Origin: Acidobacteriota bacterium
GTDB taxonomy: Bacteria > Acidobacteriota > Terriglobia > Terriglobales > Acidobacteriaceae
Reading direction: 5' to 3'
Assembly: GCA_019510535.1 (NCBI GenBank)
Contig: JAEKKE010000088.1
Coordinates: 1-16,284, forward strand
DNA length: 16,284 nucleotides
Shown piece by piece: positions 7,406 through 15,164 of the stretch. Position numbers and translations under genes: made by a program. How positions within the stretch are numbered: position 1 is the stretch's first letter; each line of letters starts with the position of its first letter. Under the pieces are notes generated by a model. It worked only from the letters and a program-made list of their open reading frames with translations, was not told the origin of the DNA and did not search any database.

Positions 7406-7413
7406 CCGGTTTC
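7380..7413. promoter_or_regulatory. Paired AACC/GGTT inverted repeats, candidate operators
   Basis: Two inverted repeats lie in the divergent region: TAACC-ACGC-GGTTA (7380-7393) and GC-AACCGGTT-TC (7402-7413). Their centres are 21 bases apart, two helical turns. The second resembles the central CG palindromes bound by LacI-family proteins, and such a regulator is encoded in this cluster (14067). The sites overlap the candidate -10 and -35 of the divergent regulator. The binding protein is not shown by the sequence. Confidence 0.35.
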
Positions 7414-7541
7414 GGCAGACCGATGGAAGATGAACCAGACCGGCGTCTTCCACGAAACCCGCCGCGCCGTGCATGGGCTGAGCAGATCTCGCAACTCATT
7501 GATTTCAGAAGAGCGGCGGCAGGTGCGGCAACGCAAAGATA

Positions 7542-8740
7542 TTGTTTTGGATGACGACGTGTGTGGGCCTGGGTGCGTCCGCGACACTTATCCATGCGCA
7601 GCCACAACGTACGCCTCAGAGCGCCCCAAAAAAGACCAATATTGTTGTCATCGCCCTGGACGATGTGGGCTTCGCCGATCTGGGCTGCTACGGATCTGAG
7701 ATCGCGACTCCCTCGATCGATAGCATCGCGAAGCATGGGGTTCGCTATACCAATTTCCAGACCAAGGCAATCTGCTCGCCGACGCGAGCGGCTTTGCTTA
7801 CCGGCCGCAATAACCAGACGGTGGGGATGGAGGATCTTCCGGATCAGGCCAAACCCGGGGGCTCCGCCGCGGTCGACTGGAATTATTCCGCAAATGCGGA
7901 GATGCTCTCCGAAGTCCTTCGCAGTGCAGGATACGCGACCTTCGCGGTAGGAAAGTGGCACCTTACCCCTCGCTATCAGGACGGCAAGCCGGGTAATAAC
8001 TCGACGATGCCTCTGCAGCGCGGATTCGATTCGTCCTACGGATACAAGATGGGATGGACGGACCAGTATCATCCGGATTTGTTCGACGGAAATACTCCGA
8101 TTGCCGATCCTTACCATCCGGGTTATTAGCTCGCGCAGGATCTGGCGGAACACGCCGTCTCGGCGATGAAGAAAAGTCAGGCCGCGCATCCGGAGAAGCC
8201 GATGTTCCTCTACCTGGCCTTTACCTTTGCGCATACTCCGCTGGAGGCGCCGAAGGAGACATCGATCACTACAAGCAGACATATCAGAAGGGATGGGATG
8301 TAATTCGCGAAGAGCGTTTCGCTCGGCAGAAGAAGATGGGTATTATTCCAGCGGATGTGAAGTTGCCGCCAAGAGAGGCCGGTGATCCATCATGGAATTC
8401 ACTCACCGATCAACAGAAGCGTGTGTACGCCCGGTTTATGGCGACCTACGCGGGTTACATCGAACATAGCGACGCCCAGATCGACAAGGTGCTGGCCTAT
8501 CTGAAAGCGGCGGGAATCGACAAAGACACGCATAAGATGAATACGCCCTTCGATCAGGATCGCTGGCAGTTGTTCAACGTCAAAGACGGCCCGACCGAAT
8601 CGACCGACCTTGCGCAGAAGTATCCGAAGAAGCTGCAGGAGATGAAAGATCTGTGCCAGAAGGAAGCCGAAAAGTATGGCGACCTTCTCATGGAAGAAAC
8701 ACAGTTCAGCAGAGGCTTTGCCGACGCGTTTTTAGATTGA
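7542..8740 (+). pseudogene. Decayed arylsulfatase (stop, frameshift, internal deletion)
   Basis: The remains of a family S1 sulfatase are clear: metal-binding ALDDVGFADLGCYG, the formylglycine motif CSPTR and GKWHLTPRYQ. The frame ends at an in-frame TAG (8127-8129), but homology goes straight on in the same frame (LAQDLAEHAV, then FAHTPLEAPK). About 8253-8262 it shifts to another frame, which reads DHYKQTYQKGWDVIREERFA. After KAAGIDKDT (near 8531) it jumps to the C-terminal tail WQLFNVKDGPTE, so the region that should hold the second metal site (DNGAS) is missing. The 5' end is also poor: only a TTG (7542) or an ATG (7551) without ribosome binding site, and a signal-like segment without the basic start. 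With at least three lesions it cannot make active enzyme. Confidence 0.92.
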
Positions 8741-8761
8741 GCATCAGGGGGCTATTCAACG

Positions 8762-11038
8762 GTGAAAAATCAGACGATTCGATCTTTGCTTGCAACAGCT
8801 TTGCTGGCGTCGTCGCTGCAGCTTTGCGGCCAGACATCCGCTACACCGGAACAGCGGGCCAATCTTCTTCTCTCCAAGATGTCGGTGGAGGAGAAGATTG
8901 GTCAGTTGAACCAGGTCTTCGATTTCTCCGGACTGCCTGGTATGCCTGCACCCGCGCAGAAGCTGGAAGATCAGGTTCGCCAGGGACAGATTGGCTCCAT
9001 CCTTTTCGTCACTGACCCGAAGCGCATCAATGCGCTCCAGAAGATCGCCGTGTCGGAGGGTGCGCATATTCCCATCCTCTTCGGCTTCGACGTGATTCAT
9101 GGCTTCGACACCGAGTTTCCGGTTCCAGTGGGCATGGCGGCCTCCTGGGATCCGGAGATGGCTCGCAAGGCTCAGTCGATTGCAGCAGAGGAGGCGGTAC
9201 ACGCCGGTGTGCGGTGGACCTTTGCACCGATGCTCGATATTGCGCGCGATCCACGCTGGGGCCGTATCTCCGAAGGAGCGGGCGAAGATCCGTATCTTGG
9301 AGCTGCAATGGCACGCGCACAGGTGAAGGGATTCCAGGGAGAGGCAGGGCAGCCGCTCCGCTTTGCGGCCACGTTGAAACACTTTGCCGGATACGGAGCC
9401 GCGGAGGGCGGACGAGACTACGATGCCTCCTATATTCCCGAAGAGCTGCTGCAGAACGTCTATCTGCGTCCTTTCCAGGCGGGAGTCGAGGCGGGCGCGA
9501 AGAGCGTGATGAGCGCCTATATGGATCTCAATGATGTTCCGGCAACCGGGAATACGCATCTACTGCGAGAGATTCTCCGTGACCAGATGAAATTCAACGG
9601 ATTCGTCGTCAGCGATGCGAACGCCGTCGGCGATCTGTATACCCATGGCTTCAGTAGCGATGCCAAAGATGCGGCGTTTCGTGCCGCAGTCGCAGGCGTG
9701 AATATGGATATGGGAAGCGGCACGTATCTCACGAACCTCAAGCAGCTTGTTACCGAGGGAAAGGTCTCGGCGACGATGCTGGATGACCTAGTGCGCCCGA
9801 TTCTCACAACGAAGTACGCTTTGGGATTATTTGATAGCCCTTACGCGGATGGCAATGAATCCACGCACGCGGCCATGCTGGCAAAGCATCGTGACCTTGC
9901 ACGAGAGGCAGCGGCGAGGAGCGCTGTGCTGCTGCGCAATGAAGGTGGCGTTCTACCTCTCGCGAAGACGGTGCGCCGCGTCGCGGTCATTGGCCCGCTC
10001 GGGGATTCGCAGTATGACATGAACGGTCCATGGAGTCTGACCGCGAAACCTGCCGATACAGTCACGATCGTGGCGGGAATCCGAAATAAGCTTTCCGGTG
10101 CCAACGTGCGCTTTGCCCAAGGAGTTCAGTTGCGCAAGCAGTTCCCTTCGATGTTCGACGGCCTGATCGGACCAAAGCCGGAGGCGGAGTGGGATGCGAG
10201 CAAAGCCGAGGAAACGATGAAGGACGCTGTCTCACTGGCTAACGATTCTGACGTTGTGGTGCTCGCTCTGGGAGAGTCAGCGCTTATGGACTTCGAGTAT
10301 GCCTCGCGCTCTTCGCTGGCATTGCCGGGACGTCAGCAGGAGTTGCTGGAGAAGGTCGTTGCAACGGGGAAGCCGGTCGTTCTGCTGCTCTTCAGCACGC
10401 GTCCGCTCGATGTGACATGGGCTTCGCAGCATGTCTCCGCAATCATGGACTGCTACTTCGGAGGGACGGAGACAGGGAACGCCGTCGCCGACCTTCTCTT
10501 TGGCGATGTCTCTCCCGCGGGGAAGCTGCCAGTGACCTGGCCGCGCAATGCCGGCCAGATCCCGATCTATTACGCCCACAACCTCTCGCATAAACCATAT
10601 GGCGCTCCTGATTTCACCTCACGCTACTGGGATCTTCAGACGGAGCCGCTATATCCCTTCGGGTTCGGTTTGAGTTATTCGAGCTTTGAGATCTCCAACC
10701 TCCGGCTGAGCAAGAAAGAGATCCACACCAAAGATCCGGTAACGGCTGTGATGACGGTAAAGAACACCGGCAAAGTGAAGGCCGACGAAGTCGTCCAGCT
10801 ATATCTGCATCAGAGATCGGGAAGCGCGTCACGTCCGGTACGGGAGCTGAAGGGATTCCAGCGCATCACGCTCGCACCGGGTGAATCGCGCGATGTCAGC
10901 TTTGTTGTGGGAGCGCCGGAGCGGACCTACTGGTCTTCCGCTTCCCGTGGCTGGACGCTTGACGCATCGGAGTTCGATGTATGGGCCGGAGACAGCTCGA
11001 CAGCATCGCTGCATGACACGTTTTCCGTCGTGCAGTAA
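8762..11038 (+). CDS. GH3 family beta-glucosidase (BglX-like), exported
   Basis: This 758-residue enzyme should remove non-reducing beta-linked glucose or xylose from oligosaccharides in the periplasm. Residues 1-26 are a signal peptide; a Cys at 22 follows LQL, which is not a good lipobox. The GH3 TIM-barrel covers about 30-355, with FGFDVIHG (107-114), RDPRWGRISEGAGEDP (162-177), KHF (206-208) and nucleophile D285 in FVVSDANAV. The alpha/beta sandwich (about 385-600) contains FEYASRSSL, where E512 aligns with the acid/base region of BglX. A fibronectin-III-like domain closes the protein (about 670-755, VVQLYLHQ and ELKGFQRI). Length fits the BglX type (about 765). The start is GTG with AGGGGG upstream, 22 bases after the decayed sulfatase. 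It is intact, while the sulfatase genes on both sides are broken. Confidence 0.93.
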   Translation: MKNQTIRSLLATALLASSLQLCGQTSATPEQRANLLLSKMSVEEKIGQLNQVFDFSGLPGMPAPAQKLEDQVRQGQIGSILFVTDPKRINALQKIAVSEGAHIPILFGFDVIHGFDTEFPVPVGMAASWDPEMARKAQSIAAEEAVHAGVRWTFAPMLDIARDPRWGRISEGAGEDPYLGAAMARAQVKGFQGEAGQPLRFAATLKHFAGYGAAEGGRDYDASYIPEELLQNVYLRPFQAGVEAGAKSVMSAYMDLNDVPATGNTHLLREILRDQMKFNGFVVSDANAVGDLYTHGFSSDAKDAAFRAAVAGVNMDMGSGTYLTNLKQLVTEGKVSATMLDDLVRPILTTKYALGLFDSPYADGNESTHAAMLAKHRDLAREAAARSAVLLRNEGGVLPLAKTVRRVAVIGPLGDSQYDMNGPWSLTAKPADTVTIVAGIRNKLSGANVRFAQGVQLRKQFPSMFDGLIGPKPEAEWDASKAEETMKDAVSLANDSDVVVLALGESALMDFEYASRSSLALPGRQQELLEKVVATGKPVVLLLFSTRPLDVTWASQHVSAIMDCYFGGTETGNAVADLLFGDVSPAGKLPVTWPRNAGQIPIYYAHNLSHKPYGAPDFTSRYWDLQTEPLYPFGFGLSYSSFEISNLRLSKKEIHTKDPVTAVMTVKNTGKVKADEVVQLYLHQRSGSASRPVRELKGFQRITLAPGESRDVSFVVGAPERTYWSSASRGWTLDASEFDVWAGDSSTASLHDTFSVVQ

Positions 11039-11070
11039 TCCCTATCCAGGGAGAAAGAACGTAGCGCACC

Positions 11071-11612
11071 TTGAATCGCAGACAAGTTGTGAGTCTTTCC
11101 GGTGGAACGGTGATGGGGCAGCATCTTGCATTCGAGCGTCACCATGGGCCAATCTTCTGGGGCATTGGATGAAGCTGCCCAGGCGGTTTCAGGCACGTCG
11201 ATGCGCGCCCGAACCTCATCCTGTTTATGCCGGACGAGATGCGCGCCGATAGCCTTGCCTGCTATGGAAACCCTGTCACCAACGAGCAGCCGGCGATGGT
11301 CTCTCGTTCCGCGATGATTCGAACGCAAACGCATAAGCTCATCCTTAGGCCGCAGGGACAATCGGAGCTCTATAGCTATCGCGAGGACCCGCGCGAAGAA
11401 CGCAATCTGTATGGAGATCAAGGGTCGTCGGCAGTCGAAGCTGAACTCACGATGAAGCTGCTCAAGCAGTTCATCAATACCACGGCGTTCCTCCCATGGA
11501 TAAGGACCCACGCGACTCTCCGCCTTTTTATCCGACACGTACTGACCTTCCGGCCGCTGACTGGCAGGCCAGGATTCTGACTGAGGGTGACCGCACAGAA
11601 GACCTGTGTTAG
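11071..11612 (+). pseudogene. Second decayed sulfatase (N-terminus fused to C-terminus, stop, frameshift)
   Basis: TTG 11071 opens a frame starting MNRRQVVSLSGGT, a Tat-like leader. After 33 codons it hits TGA (11170-11172). In the same frame, homology continues with RPNLILFMPDEMRADSLACYG, the first strand and metal-binding start of an S1 sulfatase. After NPVTN it jumps directly to a C-terminal section (MVSRSAMIRTQTHKLI, then YREDPREERNLYG), so several hundred residues are missing, including the formylglycine motif. Near 11475-11496 the frame shifts again and the end reads MDKDPRDSPPFYPTRTDL and DWQARIL, stopping at TAG 11610. The DEMR-type opening differs from the LDDVGF and IDDAGY openings of the two neighbours, so this came from a different sulfatase subfamily and not from a copy of them. 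Confidence 0.9.
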
Positions 11613-11656
11613 GACTGTAGTTCAATGCTCGCTCGCGAAATGGAGTAACTGCTTCT

Positions 11657-14032
11657 ATGGTCAGCAAACGGAATCTGAGGCGCCCTCTTTCTCCCCTGCT
11701 TTGCACCCTTACGGCTGCCTGCGTGGCGACTGCGATGTATGCGCAGGCACAGGACAGGACGGTGCTTCCGATAGCGCGTCCCCCTTTTACGGGGACCATT
11801 GGCGCCAGTTTCGCGAACTCAACGGCGGCTCCGACACCACCGTTGCGGGCCCCAGCGGGCGCTCCGAACGTATTGCTGGTGTTGATCGACGATGCCGGGT
11901 ATGGCCAATCCGGCACATTCGGGGGTTTAGTCCCGACACCGACACTCGACTCCCTCGCGGCGCAGGGATTGCGTTACAACCGCTTCCATGTCACAGCCCT
12001 CTGCTCGCCCACACGCGCGGCATTGCTGACGGGCAGGAACAATCATGCTGTCGGGATGGGGACCATCACCAACCTGGCAACCGACTTCCCCGGCTATAAC
12101 GCGTCGATCCCGAAGAGCGCGGCACTGTTACCGCAAGTGTTGCAGATGAACGGATACGCAACGGCCGCCTACGGCAAGTGGCATCTGATTCCGGAAAGCG
12201 AAGACAAGATCTCCGGCCCATTCGATCACTGGCCGACACATCAGGGGTTCGATGAGTTTTATGGCTTTCTGAACGGCGAGACCGATCAGTGGTTTCCGGA
12301 GCTTACCTCTGGGACACAGCCGGTCGAGATGTCGGCGCCCGCTGGACGCAAGACCGATTTCACGCTGAACGAAGACCTGGCCGATCACGCCATCCGCTGG
12401 ATCAAATCGGAAAAGTCTTTGTCTCCTGATAAGCCATTCTTCGTCTACTTTGCTCCCGGGGCCACACACACTCCGCTACATGCTCCCAAGGCATGGATCG
12501 ACAAGTTCCGCAGCCAGTTCGATATGGGCTGGGACAAGTATCGCGAGATTGTCTTTGAGCGCCAGAAGAAGCTCGGCGTGGTTCCTAAGGATGCGAAGCT
12601 GACGGCTCGCCCAAAGGAGATTCCTGCATGGGATTCGCTTTCGCCGGACGAGAAGAAGGTCGCCTCACGCCTGATGGAGGTCTTTGCCGGATTTATGGCA
12701 CAGACCGATCACGAGATCGGGCGCGTGATCGACGCGATTCGCAATACCGGCCAGTTGGACAACACGATGATTCTCTTTATTGCCGGAGACAATGGCGCCA
12801 GCCTGGAAGGCGGCCTGCAAGGCACGGGCAACATCATGGCGGCGATCAACGGCGAGCGGGAATCCACGGCAGAGATGCTCAAGATCCTCGATAAACTTGG
12901 CGGGCCAGAGACGACACCTCACTATCCGGTGGGCTGGGCGTGGGCTGGAGACACTCCATTCCAATGGGGCAAGCGCATCGCCTCGCACCTGGGTGGAACG
13001 CGCGACCCTCTGGTGGTCTTCTGGCCAAAGGGAATTCATGATGCCGGAGCCTTGCGGGAACAGTTTGAGGACGTAACCGATGTAGCCCCCACCGTTCTGG
13101 AGGCGGCACATATCCCGGTGCCCATTGAAGTGAATGGAGTGAAGCAGCAGCGCATGGACGGAATGAGCATGCTGGCGACCTTCGCCTCGGCCAATGTCCC
13201 AAGCCAGCGGACGACACAGTACTTTGAGATGCTGGGTAATAGGGCCATCTATCACGACGGATGGATGGCGGCCTCACGTAGCGGCCTGCTTCCCTGGGTG
13301 TATACCAACCAGCCGCCTCCGGACCCGAATCGCCAGCCCTGGGAGTTGTATCACCTGAGCGAGGACTACTCCGAAGCAGATGATATCGCCGCCAGGAACC
13401 CTGACAAAGTCGCAGAATTGGCCGTTCTCTTCGATGTAGAAGCGAAGCAGAACCGTGTTTATCCCCTGGACCCGCGCTTCGGAGGACGGCAGGCGCGGCC
13501 GGAGGGCAACCACTTCAGGTACTACACCGGGACGGGACATCTGTATCTCTCGCTGACGCCCCCTTATGAAAACAAGTCGCACAAGATTACGGCGTATGTG
13601 ACGGTTCCCAATGGCAAAACCAATGGAGTACTGATGGCGGACGGCGGCGAGGGTGGCGGCTTCAGCCTCTATCTGAAGGATGGACGGCCAACGTACACCT
13701 ATAACTACTTCAAGCGGCGCATCACGACGATCGCCTCCCCGACTCCACTTCCTGCAGGACCAGCCAAGATCACGCTGGAGTTCAGCTACGACGGTGGAGG
13801 CATTGGAAAAGGGGCAAACATCACGCTGCTGGTGAACGATAAGCCTATCGCCAAACAACGGCTGCCGGAGACGGTACGCATGGCGTTCGCGTTTGAAGAC
13901 ACCTTCGATATCGGCGAAGACAGCGCGTCGCCGGCAGGCGATTATGAGAGCCCGTTCCCGTTCAACGGGACGATTCAGCATATTGATCTCGATATCGAGC
14001 AACAGCCGTCCAATGGGAGCGCTACTCCATAG
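11657..14032 (+). CDS. Arylsulfatase, family S1, with C-terminal beta-sandwich domain, exported
   Basis: This 791-residue sulfatase should hydrolyse a sulfate ester. A basic start and hydrophobic stretch (about 8-31) form a signal peptide. Catalytic features are complete: D78-D79 (metal), C116-S-P-T-R120 (Cys converted to formylglycine), K174 and H176 in YGKWH, H271 in the HTPLHAPK segment, and D378-N379 in GDNG. The sulfatase fold ends near 600. About 180 further residues, rich in beta pattern (TAYVTVPNGKTNGVLMADGG and VNDKPIAKQRLP), form a sandwich-like extension seen in large bacterial arylsulfatases of this length. GGAG lies 11 bases before ATG. It is the only intact sulfatase of three in the cluster. 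Activation needs a formylglycine-generating enzyme, which is not in this window. The sulfated substrate is unknown; the GH3 and GH95 neighbours point to a glycan. Confidence 0.93.
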   Translation: MVSKRNLRRPLSPLLCTLTAACVATAMYAQAQDRTVLPIARPPFTGTIGASFANSTAAPTPPLRAPAGAPNVLLVLIDDAGYGQSGTFGGLVPTPTLDSLAAQGLRYNRFHVTALCSPTRAALLTGRNNHAVGMGTITNLATDFPGYNASIPKSAALLPQVLQMNGYATAAYGKWHLIPESEDKISGPFDHWPTHQGFDEFYGFLNGETDQWFPELTSGTQPVEMSAPAGRKTDFTLNEDLADHAIRWIKSEKSLSPDKPFFVYFAPGATHTPLHAPKAWIDKFRSQFDMGWDKYREIVFERQKKLGVVPKDAKLTARPKEIPAWDSLSPDEKKVASRLMEVFAGFMAQTDHEIGRVIDAIRNTGQLDNTMILFIAGDNGASLEGGLQGTGNIMAAINGERESTAEMLKILDKLGGPETTPHYPVGWAWAGDTPFQWGKRIASHLGGTRDPLVVFWPKGIHDAGALREQFEDVTDVAPTVLEAAHIPVPIEVNGVKQQRMDGMSMLATFASANVPSQRTTQYFEMLGNRAIYHDGWMAASRSGLLPWVYTNQPPPDPNRQPWELYHLSEDYSEADDIAARNPDKVAELAVLFDVEAKQNRVYPLDPRFGGRQARPEGNHFRYYTGTGHLYLSLTPPYENKSHKITAYVTVPNGKTNGVLMADGGEGGGFSLYLKDGRPTYTYNYFKRRITTIASPTPLPAGPAKITLEFSYDGGGIGKGANITLLVNDKPIAKQRLPETVRMAFAFEDTFDIGEDSASPAGDYESPFPFNGTIQHIDLDIEQQPSNGSATP

Positions 14033-14066
14033 GAGAATAAATCCGCGAATACGATAAGCTTCCCTC

Positions 14067-15095
14067 ATGCGCGCTACGCTAAAAGACATCGCCGAGGCAA
14101 TTGGAGTTTCTATTGTTACCGTCTCGAAGGTAATGCGCGGCCACGGAGATATCGGTCCGGAAACCAGACAGAGGGTTCTCGATAAGGCAAAGGAGCTTAA
14201 CTTCCGTCCCAATCTGGCGGCACGCTCCCTGGTCACCGGCAAGAGTTCCATCGTCGGCCTGGTTGTACCGGACTTGCTACACCCCTACTTCGTCGAGATT
14301 GCGAAATCGCTCGCCGCTACGCTGCGGAGGAACGGCTATTACCTGATGCTCTCTTCTTCGGAAGAGGATCCACGAATGGAGGAGCAGGAGGTGGAACATC
14401 TTCTGGCGCTGCGCCTTGATGCCCTGGTGGTTGCATCGTGTGCCCCGGCCGTCCCCAAGCTATTCAGCGACATTCAGGACCAGGGAACGCCACTTGTCCT
14501 TCTGGATCGATCGTTTGATGGATTTCGCTGCAACTTCATCGGTTCTGACAACGCGCAGATGGGATACCTCGCGACGCAGCATCTCTTCTCTCTCAAACGC
14601 AAGCGGATTGCGCATATCCGGGGGCCGGAGAACTCCATCGGCCGGGGACGTTACGAGGGCTACCTCAAAGCCTTCGAAGAAGAAGGGCTGGAGCCCAACC
14701 CTAAGTATGTTGTAGGAACCTCAACCGTGGACGTCGACAGTACGCTGCAGGGTCGCGATGCGATGAAGCGCCTGTTGGCGGTGAAGCCGCAGCCCGATGC
14801 GGTCTTCTGCTACAGCGATCCCATTGCTATCGGCGCCATGGATGCGATTTTTGAGGCTGGGCTACGCATCCCTGAGGACATCGCGATCGTGGGATGTGGC
14901 AACCTTCACTATGACGAGCATCTTCGCGTTCCGCTGACAAGTGTAGACCAGGGAAGTACACGGATCGGTGTCCGCACGGCGAAGATGCTGCTCTCTATCC
15001 TGGATTCCAAAGCTGCAACACCGGAAAAGCCGGCTATTCGCCGCGCCATTGAGCCGGCAGAGATTGTTATCCGCGAATCGACCCGGCGTTCGTAG
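14067..15095 (+). CDS. LacI-family transcriptional regulator
   Basis: This 342-residue protein has an N-terminal helix-turn-helix (about 4-24, TLKDIAEAIGVSIVTVSKVM), a hinge helix (about 49-57, RPNLAARSL) and a periplasmic-binding-protein-like sugar domain (about 62-330, with GLVVPDLLHPYF, VLLDRSFDG and FCYSDPIAIGAMDAI). The family normally represses sugar catabolic genes until a specific sugar binds. It lies 34 bases after the arylsulfatase and before the fucosidase, so it likely controls this cluster. There is no clear ribosome binding site: AGGAG at about 14033 is some 30 bases from ATG. Translation may be weak, or may start on a short leader from an internal promoter (TACGAT at 14048 is a possible -10). 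Confidence 0.92.
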   Translation: MRATLKDIAEAIGVSIVTVSKVMRGHGDIGPETRQRVLDKAKELNFRPNLAARSLVTGKSSIVGLVVPDLLHPYFVEIAKSLAATLRRNGYYLMLSSSEEDPRMEEQEVEHLLALRLDALVVASCAPAVPKLFSDIQDQGTPLVLLDRSFDGFRCNFIGSDNAQMGYLATQHLFSLKRKRIAHIRGPENSIGRGRYEGYLKAFEEEGLEPNPKYVVGTSTVDVDSTLQGRDAMKRLLAVKPQPDAVFCYSDPIAIGAMDAIFEAGLRIPEDIAIVGCGNLHYDEHLRVPLTSVDQGSTRIGVRTAKMLLSILDSKAATPEKPAIRRAIEPAEIVIRESTRRS

Positions 15096-15164
15096 TACTC
15101 TCATCGCGGTGTATCGCTGGAATCAGGGAACATCCCGCATTAACTTCACGCAGAGGACCTCGTA

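Noticed and set aside
8127..8129. TAG in the first sulfatase as a recoded or readthrough codon
   Set aside because: The same gene also has a frameshift and a missing catalytic region, so decay explains the stop.
8250..8265. Programmed frameshift in the first sulfatase
   Set aside because: No slippery heptamer with downstream structure was seen, and the product would still lack the second metal site.
7353..8282. 309-codon minus-strand frame opposite the decayed sulfatase
   Set aside because: The plus strand has clear sulfatase homology; this frame is a by-product of high GC and has no recognisable domain.
11039..11052. Hairpin TCCCT-ATCC-AGGGA after the GH3 gene
   Set aside because: The stem is only 5 bp with no T-tract, too weak for a terminator call.
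11275..11302. TGTCACC followed after 16-17 bases by GGTC, like the ECF41 promoters
   Set aside because: It lies inside coding remains of the second decayed sulfatase, the -35 has a mismatch, the spacing is 17, and no gene start follows at a suitable distance.
13274..14251. 325-codon minus-strand frame opposite the arylsulfatase and LacI genes
   Set aside because: Both plus-strand genes are strong family members with full motifs; the antisense frame shows none.
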